This document shows, one piece after another, positions 6,881-10,162 of a stretch of DNA of 10,162 bases. Each line of letters opens with the position of its first letter. The first letter of the stretch is position 1. The notes below the pieces were generated by a model. It was not told where the DNA came from. It did no database searches and saw nothing but the letters and a program-made list of their open reading frames with translations. The stretch is from positions 1 through 10,162 of the forward strand of contig DGSC01000068.1 of NCBI GenBank assembly GCA_002391275.1. The letters run 5' to 3'. This DNA is from Prevotellaceae bacterium UBA4372 (lineage in GTDB: Bacteria; Bacteroidota; Bacteroidia; Bacteroidales; Bacteroidaceae). Position numbers and translations under genes: made by a program.

Positions 6881-6915
6881 AATGAAGAATGAAGAATGAA
6901 TAATGAAGAATTAAT
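6881..6915. repeat. Heptamer repeat abutting the pyrE promoter
   Basis: Five in-phase heptads run from 6881: AATGAAG, AATGAAG, AATGAAT, AATGAAG, AATTAAT. They begin seven bases upstream of the pyrE -7 element and cover the place where a -33 box would lie. Confidence 0.85.
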
Positions 6916-6928
6916 TGAGTGAAAAGTC

Positions 6929-6952
6929 AAAAAAAAATCTTAATGAAGATTT
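6929..6952 (-). terminator. A/T-rich intrinsic terminator, minus strand
   Basis: AAATCTT (6935-6941) and AAGATTT (6946-6952) form a perfect 7-bp stem with a four-base loop. On the minus strand it is followed by nine T residues. It would stop minus-strand readthrough before the pyrE promoter, and may be a back-up for the terminator at 7034-7070. Confidence 0.6.
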
Positions 6953-7033
6953 ATTTATGATAAAGTTCAGGTTTAGCGTTTGACGTTTTCGCTCTTTTTG
7001 TGTTTGTTCTGCGAGTGTATTCAGTTTCCTTTT

Positions 7034-7070
7034 AAAAAAACAAACGCAGCTCTTCTCACGAAGAACCGCG
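7034..7070 (-). terminator. GC-rich intrinsic terminator with GTGA loop, minus strand
   Basis: On the minus strand CGCGGTTCTTC (7070-7060), loop GTGA and GAAGAGCTGCG (7055-7045) form an 11-bp stem with two G-U pairs. TTTGTTTTTTT follows. GTGA is a GNRA tetraloop only on this strand. No coding sequence ends nearby, so it most likely ends the proposed structured RNA. Confidence 0.75.
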
Positions 7071-7371
7071 CTCAAGCTATGAACAAATCTTTTTGTTGAA
7101 TCTCTCAGAATAACTTTTTTAAGATACACATAACAATGAATATGTGTCTCTTTGCTTTTTCTACCGCATCACTGCGACAGTTGCGCTTGTGTTATTCCGC
7201 GGGTGCTCTCGTTGTACAAGAGCAATCCTGCAATCAACTTACCTTAACTAACTTACCTAAAGTTGAGTAGCATAAGCTACTCTGGATGAAAACCTTTAAA
7301 ACTAACCTAATACCATGAAAAACCGTATATTATTGATTCGTCTCTCACGAGACGTTTATGTCATCTCTTTG
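7034..7371 (-). ncRNA. Candidate structured non-coding RNA, about 340 nt
   Basis: A TAnnTTTG element at 7385-7378 and an intrinsic terminator at 7070-7034 bracket about 340 bases with no convincing reading frame on the minus strand. The interval is dense in inverted repeats: 7360-7373 (GTCA/TGAC), 7339-7354 (CGTCTC/GAGACG, GTGA loop), 7265-7282 (GAGTAGC/GCTACTC, perfect), 7204-7224 (TGCTCT/AGAGCA), 7164-7202 (a longer interrupted stem), 7126-7147 (ACACATA/TATGTGT) and 7082-7097. Two loops are GNRA only when read on the minus strand. I found no hallmark of RNase P, tmRNA or SRP RNA. It could be a 6S-type RNA or one of the Bacteroidales-specific RNA motifs; no family can be assigned by eye. The 5' end is estimated from the promoter. 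Confidence 0.5.
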
Positions 7372-7377
7372 ACGCTG

Positions 7378-7385
7378 CAAAGGTA
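7378..7385 (-). promoter_or_regulatory. Probable -7 element for the candidate RNA
   Basis: The minus strand reads TACCTTTG, the same octamer as before pyrE, followed by GCAGCG where transcription would begin. No good TTTG is seen about 19 bases upstream (around 7405), so the promoter is only partly matched. Confidence 0.5.
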
Positions 7386-7422
7386 AGCACTTTACGGTGT
7401 GTTATCTACACTTTTTATTAAC

Positions 7423-7488
7423 ATTTAGTGTCAATTTGATGTTTTATTGACATAAATCAAAATGAAGCGCTTGATGTTGACGCTAAAT
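7423..7488. repeat. Long nested inverted repeat
   Basis: ATTTAGTGTCAA (7423-7434) pairs with TTGACGCTAAAT (7477-7488) at 11 of 12 positions, with the twelfth a G-U pair. Inside, TTTGA/TCAAA (7435-7439, 7457-7461) and TTTAT/ATAAA (7443-7447, 7452-7456) form a second hairpin. It lies between the pepP stop and the candidate RNA promoter. It could be an operator, an RNA structure on a pepP 3' end, or part of a decayed element. Confidence 0.7.
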
Positions 7489-7547
7489 CTTATAGACTGT
7501 TATTTATCCGTGTCTGAGGCTTTTCATTTGTAAGCTCAAGTATGCTC

Positions 7548-7573
7548 CTCCTTTTAGGTTGTAGTGAAAGGAG
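7548..7573 (-). other. Hairpin downstream of pepP, weak terminator candidate
   Basis: CTCCTTT (7548-7554) and AAAGGAG (7567-7573) form a 7-bp stem with a 12-base loop, 27 bases after the pepP stop. No T run follows on the minus strand, so it is not a clear intrinsic terminator. Confidence 0.35.
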
Positions 7574-7599
7574 CGATTAGTCTGTCTATGCCAGTTTTT

Positions 7600-9429
7600 T
7601 CACCATTCCTTGGTGGCATTCCTCAGCCATTGTTTGTCCTTCTCGTCGCTCAAGAGTGGTTCCAGGGCTTGGCACACATGCCGGTGGTAGGTGTTGAGGT
7701 AGTCTATTTCGTCCTTGGTCATTAATTCCCTCACGATAGGTGTGGTGTCGATAGGGCAGCATGTCAGGGGTTCCAACCGTAGCCAGCCATTGCCATCCTC
7801 TACGATGAGCATGGTGTTTTCAGTGCGGCATCCATGGCTTCCGGCAATGTATATGCCCGGTTCTATGGTGATGGTCATGCCTGCATGAAGCGGTGCGGGC
7901 ATCCAGTTCATCCGGAACTGGTGGGGTCCTTCGTGGACGCTGAGGTACGAGCCTACCCCGTGTCCTGTTCCGTGTCCATAGTTTTTATGGTCTTGCCACA
8001 TGGCATAGCGTGCCAGCACATCGAGCTGTGTGCCTGATGTGCCGTCGGGGAATACGGCCATTGCCAGGCGTATGTGTCCTTTTAGCACCAAGGTGTAGTC
8101 GCGCCGTTCGTCGTCGGTGAGCGGTCCCATGGCGATGGTTCGTGTGATATCGGTTGTGCCGTCTTGGTATTGAGCGCCGCTGTCGAGCAGCAACAGCCCG
8201 TGTGGTTCCAGCGGAATGTCTGTCTCTGGCGTTGCTTCATAGTGCACGATGGCGGCATGTGAGCCATAGCCGGCGATGGTGTCGAACGAGATGTCGCGGA
8301 ATCCCTCTTGCTCGGCTCTTAGGGCTGTGAGCTTGCGGTCGATGGTGATTTCTGTCACTTTTTCTCCGTTCATGACCCATTCTCCGCCGTTCTTTGTCCA
8401 TTCTCCTGTCGTCAGCCACCGGAGGAATTTCACCATGGCTACGCCGTCTTTGAGCATTGCGTTGTGGAAGCCGGCTATCTCTGTCTCGTTCTTCACGGCT
8501 CGCAGGGCTGGAATAGGTGAAGGTGCATCTATGCTCCCGGGCATGCATAGCGCTTCGTTGACGATGCCGTGGTCTAATTGCAGGGTCCAGTCCTTTTCGA
8601 TGAATTGTCCGAAGTGCCTTACATCCTCGTAGGCTTTCACTTCGATGTTCAATGCTTTGAGATAGTCGCAGACTTCCGTCGTCAACTTCGATGGGTTGAC
8701 ATACAATATCGCTTTGTCAGGCATGATGAGGAGGTACGACACGAACACTGGCGTGCAGTGGACGTCGCTGCCTCGCAGGTTTAGCAGCCAGGCAATCTCG
8801 TCGAGTTGTGTGACGAGGGTAGCTTGTGTGCCGTTGCTATGTAGTGCTGCGCGCACGTCTGCCAGTTTCTCGTTGGCGCTGCGGCCAGCGTATTTTAAGG
8901 GCTGTAGCTCAACAGGCGTCTCGGGCAGGGCCGGACGCGGATTCCATAGCTCGGTGGCAGGTTCCACCTTCGTTACGAGTCTCAGTTTGCGTGCCGTCAG
9001 GGCTTTGCGCAGTTCAGCCACGCTGTCGGCCGTGTTGGTCCAGGCATCCAAACCTACCGTGTAGCTTGCGTCGTCTGCATAGCCATCGCCTGAATTGGCC
9101 CTGTCCGCGTTGATCCATGCGGTCAGCTCGTCGGCCGTGGCCACGTTACGTGTGCAGCGAATCACCGTGAATGCTGTGCCGGCAGTTTGTTCTTCTGCGG
9201 CGAGCCAGTAGCGGCTGTCGGTCCACAGTCCGGCGCGAGTGAGCGTCACCACGGCTGTGCCTGCCGAGCCGTTGAAGCCCGAGATCCATTCGCGTGTCTT
9301 CCAGTGGTCGGGCACGTATTCTCCGGCATGGGGGTCGGTGGAGGGGAAGATATAGGCGTTAAGTCCATGCTTGCGCATCCACGACCGCAAGGCCTCGACG
9401 CGAGCATTGATGATGGCTGTTTTTTCCAT
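7600..9429 (-). CDS. pepP: Xaa-Pro aminopeptidase (M24B, long creatinase-type)
   Basis: This 609-residue enzyme removes an N-terminal residue next to proline. It has two creatinase-like N-terminal domains (about 1-150 and 155-310), the M24 pita-bread catalytic domain (about 315-535) and a C-terminal extension. The dimetal ligands are all present: D416 (LLLDSG), D427 (TTDITRT), H490 (GHGTGHGVG), E523 (TIEPGIY) and E537 (CRTENTML). The three-domain form and the ligand positions closely resemble human XPNPEP1 rather than the shorter E. coli PepP. There is no signal peptide, so it should be cytoplasmic. The open frame reaches 9465, but that start overlaps the -7 promoter box. The ATG at 9429 (MEKTAIINARVEALR) is therefore chosen. 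Residues 342-355 carry a seven-residue tandem repeat, GEWxxNG twice, before VTEI. Confidence 0.95.
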   Translation of the reverse strand: MEKTAIINARVEALRSWMRKHGLNAYIFPSTDPHAGEYVPDHWKTREWISGFNGSAGTAVVTLTRAGLWTDSRYWLAAEEQTAGTAFTVIRCTRNVATADELTAWINADRANSGDGYADDASYTVGLDAWTNTADSVAELRKALTARKLRLVTKVEPATELWNPRPALPETPVELQPLKYAGRSANEKLADVRAALHSNGTQATLVTQLDEIAWLLNLRGSDVHCTPVFVSYLLIMPDKAILYVNPSKLTTEVCDYLKALNIEVKAYEDVRHFGQFIEKDWTLQLDHGIVNEALCMPGSIDAPSPIPALRAVKNETEIAGFHNAMLKDGVAMVKFLRWLTTGEWTKNGGEWVMNGEKVTEITIDRKLTALRAEQEGFRDISFDTIAGYGSHAAIVHYEATPETDIPLEPHGLLLLDSGAQYQDGTTDITRTIAMGPLTDDERRDYTLVLKGHIRLAMAVFPDGTSGTQLDVLARYAMWQDHKNYGHGTGHGVGSYLSVHEGPHQFRMNWMPAPLHAGMTITIEPGIYIAGSHGCRTENTMLIVEDGNGWLRLEPLTCCPIDTTPIVRELMTKDEIDYLNTYHRHVCQALEPLLSDEKDKQWLRNATKEW

Positions 9430-9462
9430 TTCGAAGGAGTGTTTTATGTTTATTCTGCTTTG

Positions 9463-9493
9463 CAAATATAGCTGTTAGAGGCTATGGAGCAAA
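9463..9493 (-). promoter_or_regulatory. Promoter of pepP, Bacteroidota type
   Basis: The minus strand has TTTG (9493-9490), 19 bases, then TATATTTG (9470-9463), a full match to the TTTG/TAnnTTTG consensus with normal spacing. Transcription would start near 9456, about 27 bases before the ATG at 9429. This rules against the longer reading frame that begins at 9465. Confidence 0.8.
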
Positions 9494-9513
9494 AATAATC
9501 TTATAAAAAGTAG

Positions 9514-9542
9514 TTGCAATCCATAAAAAAGAACTACATTTG
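9514..9542 (+). promoter_or_regulatory. Promoter of mdh, Bacteroidota type
   Basis: TTG (9514-9516), 18 bases, then TACATTTG (9535-9542). This is a good match to the phylum consensus and leaves a leader of about 60 bases before the mdh ATG. The -33 boxes of this and the pepP promoter are 20 bases apart, back to back. Confidence 0.8.
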
Positions 9543-9609
9543 CCGAGTGAACGTAAAAAATTTTGAGTGAATCAACCTATTTATATAACCCTTTTAAACT
9601 TATTCAACA

Positions 9610-10162
9610 ATGGATTTCTTAACGAATGACAAGCTTGTGATCGTTGGTGCTGGCGGTGCCATCGGTTCTACAATGGTGCAGACAGCGCTCACTATGCGCC
9701 TCACTCCTAACGTATGTCTCTACGACGTTTACGCTCCCGCTATGGAGGGTGTGATGGAAGAGATGTTCCACTGTGGCTACGATGGCGTGAATCTCACTGC
9801 AACCACCGATGTTGCCGAGGCTTTCAAGGATGCCAAGTACATCATTTCCAGCGGTGGCGCACCCCGTAAGGCTGGCATGACTCGCGAAGACCTCCTTGCC
9901 GGCAACTGCAAGATTGCAGAGGAGCTTGGCAAGAACATCAAGACTTATTGCCCCGACGTGAAGCACGTTGTCATCATCTTCAATCCTGCCGACCTCACAG
10001 GTCTGGTCACTTTGCTCTACAGCGGCTTGAAGCCCGGACAGGTGACTACGCTTGCAGCCCTCGACTCTACTCGTCTGCAGAGCGCCCTGGCCAAGAAGTT
10101 CGGTGTGAAGCAGTACGAGGTTACCGGCTGCGCCACGTATGGTGGCCACGGCGAGCAGATGG
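9610..10162 (+). CDS. mdh: Malate dehydrogenase, N-terminal part (runs off the window)
   Basis: The 184 codons present encode the NAD-binding domain and the start of the catalytic domain of an LDH/MDH-superfamily enzyme that interconverts malate and oxaloacetate. Visible are the dinucleotide-binding loop VGAGGAIGS (12-20), an aspartate at the end of the second strand (D39, LYD) that favours NAD over NADP, the substrate loop GGAPRKAGMTREDLL (82-96, arginines 86 and 92), NPADLTGL (125-132), R155, and the catalytic histidine in GGHGEQM (H180). The loop arginine followed by K-A-G-M, with no glutamine before it, indicates malate rather than lactate dehydrogenase. The start MDFLTNDKLVIVGAGG puts the Rossmann strand at the right distance. 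The C-terminal part lies beyond the window end. Confidence 0.95.
   Translation, partial: MDFLTNDKLVIVGAGGAIGSTMVQTALTMRLTPNVCLYDVYAPAMEGVMEEMFHCGYDGVNLTATTDVAEAFKDAKYIISSGGAPRKAGMTREDLLAGNCKIAEELGKNIKTYCPDVKHVVIIFNPADLTGLVTLLYSGLKPGQVTTLAALDSTRLQSALAKKFGVKQYEVTGCATYGGHGEQM

Noticed and set aside
6911..7129. 72-residue minus-strand open frame in the gene-free region
   Set aside because: It runs through two intrinsic terminators and an A/T-rich tract, its composition is Lys/Arg/Phe-rich without a domain, and it overlaps the hairpins of the candidate RNA.
7140..7400. RNase P RNA, tmRNA or SRP RNA
   Set aside because: No conserved core of RNase P, no tRNA-like end or tag frame of tmRNA, and no SRP Alu or domain IV signature could be seen on either strand.
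9619..10149. 176-residue minus-strand frame at the right edge
   Set aside because: It is the complement of mdh, whose plus-strand frame has all the MDH motifs.

Overview
The window looks like chromosome from a Prevotella-like member of the Bacteroidales (Bacteroidota). The grounds are: promoters of the phylum type (TTTG or TTG, about 18-19 bases, then TAnnTTTG), A-rich start regions instead of strong Shine-Dalgarno sites, an ECF sigma factor followed by a membrane protein and a secreted protein, a Bacteroidota-style malate dehydrogenase, and a long Xaa-Pro aminopeptidase. The genus is an inference from overall look, not from a marker gene.

Layout. Bases 1-154 are the end of a 22-bp tandem repeat array that decays towards the first gene. 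Bases 244-2671 hold a plus-strand trio: an ECF sigma factor, a single-pass membrane protein that is probably its anti-sigma factor, and a secreted protein of unknown function. The trio ends at a strong hairpin at 2723-2755. Facing it on the minus strand is a five-gene run (6806 down to 2892): pyrE, an SRPBCC-like protein, argH, a lipoprotein with a four-cysteine Rieske-like motif, and upp, with its own terminator at 2822-2840. Gaps in this run are 35-63 bases, so it is probably one operon, read from a TAnnTTTG element upstream of pyrE.

Bases 6807-7599 contain no convincing protein gene but are full of structure: heptamer repeats, two minus-strand intrinsic terminators, about eight hairpins, a TAnnTTTG element, and a 66-base inverted repeat. 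The best reading is an unannotated minus-strand structured RNA of about 340 nt, from about 7371 to 7034. This is the most interesting part of the window.

Bases 7600-9429 encode a minus-strand Xaa-Pro aminopeptidase. Its promoter lies back to back with that of the plus-strand mdh gene, which starts at 9610 and runs off the window end.

How the genes work together. pyrE and upp both make pyrimidine nucleotides from PRPP, one in de novo synthesis and one in salvage. argH is the last step of arginine synthesis, which shares carbamoyl phosphate with pyrimidine synthesis. The operon therefore joins related nitrogen pathways, with two poorly understood genes inside it. The sigma trio looks like a separate envelope-sensing unit.
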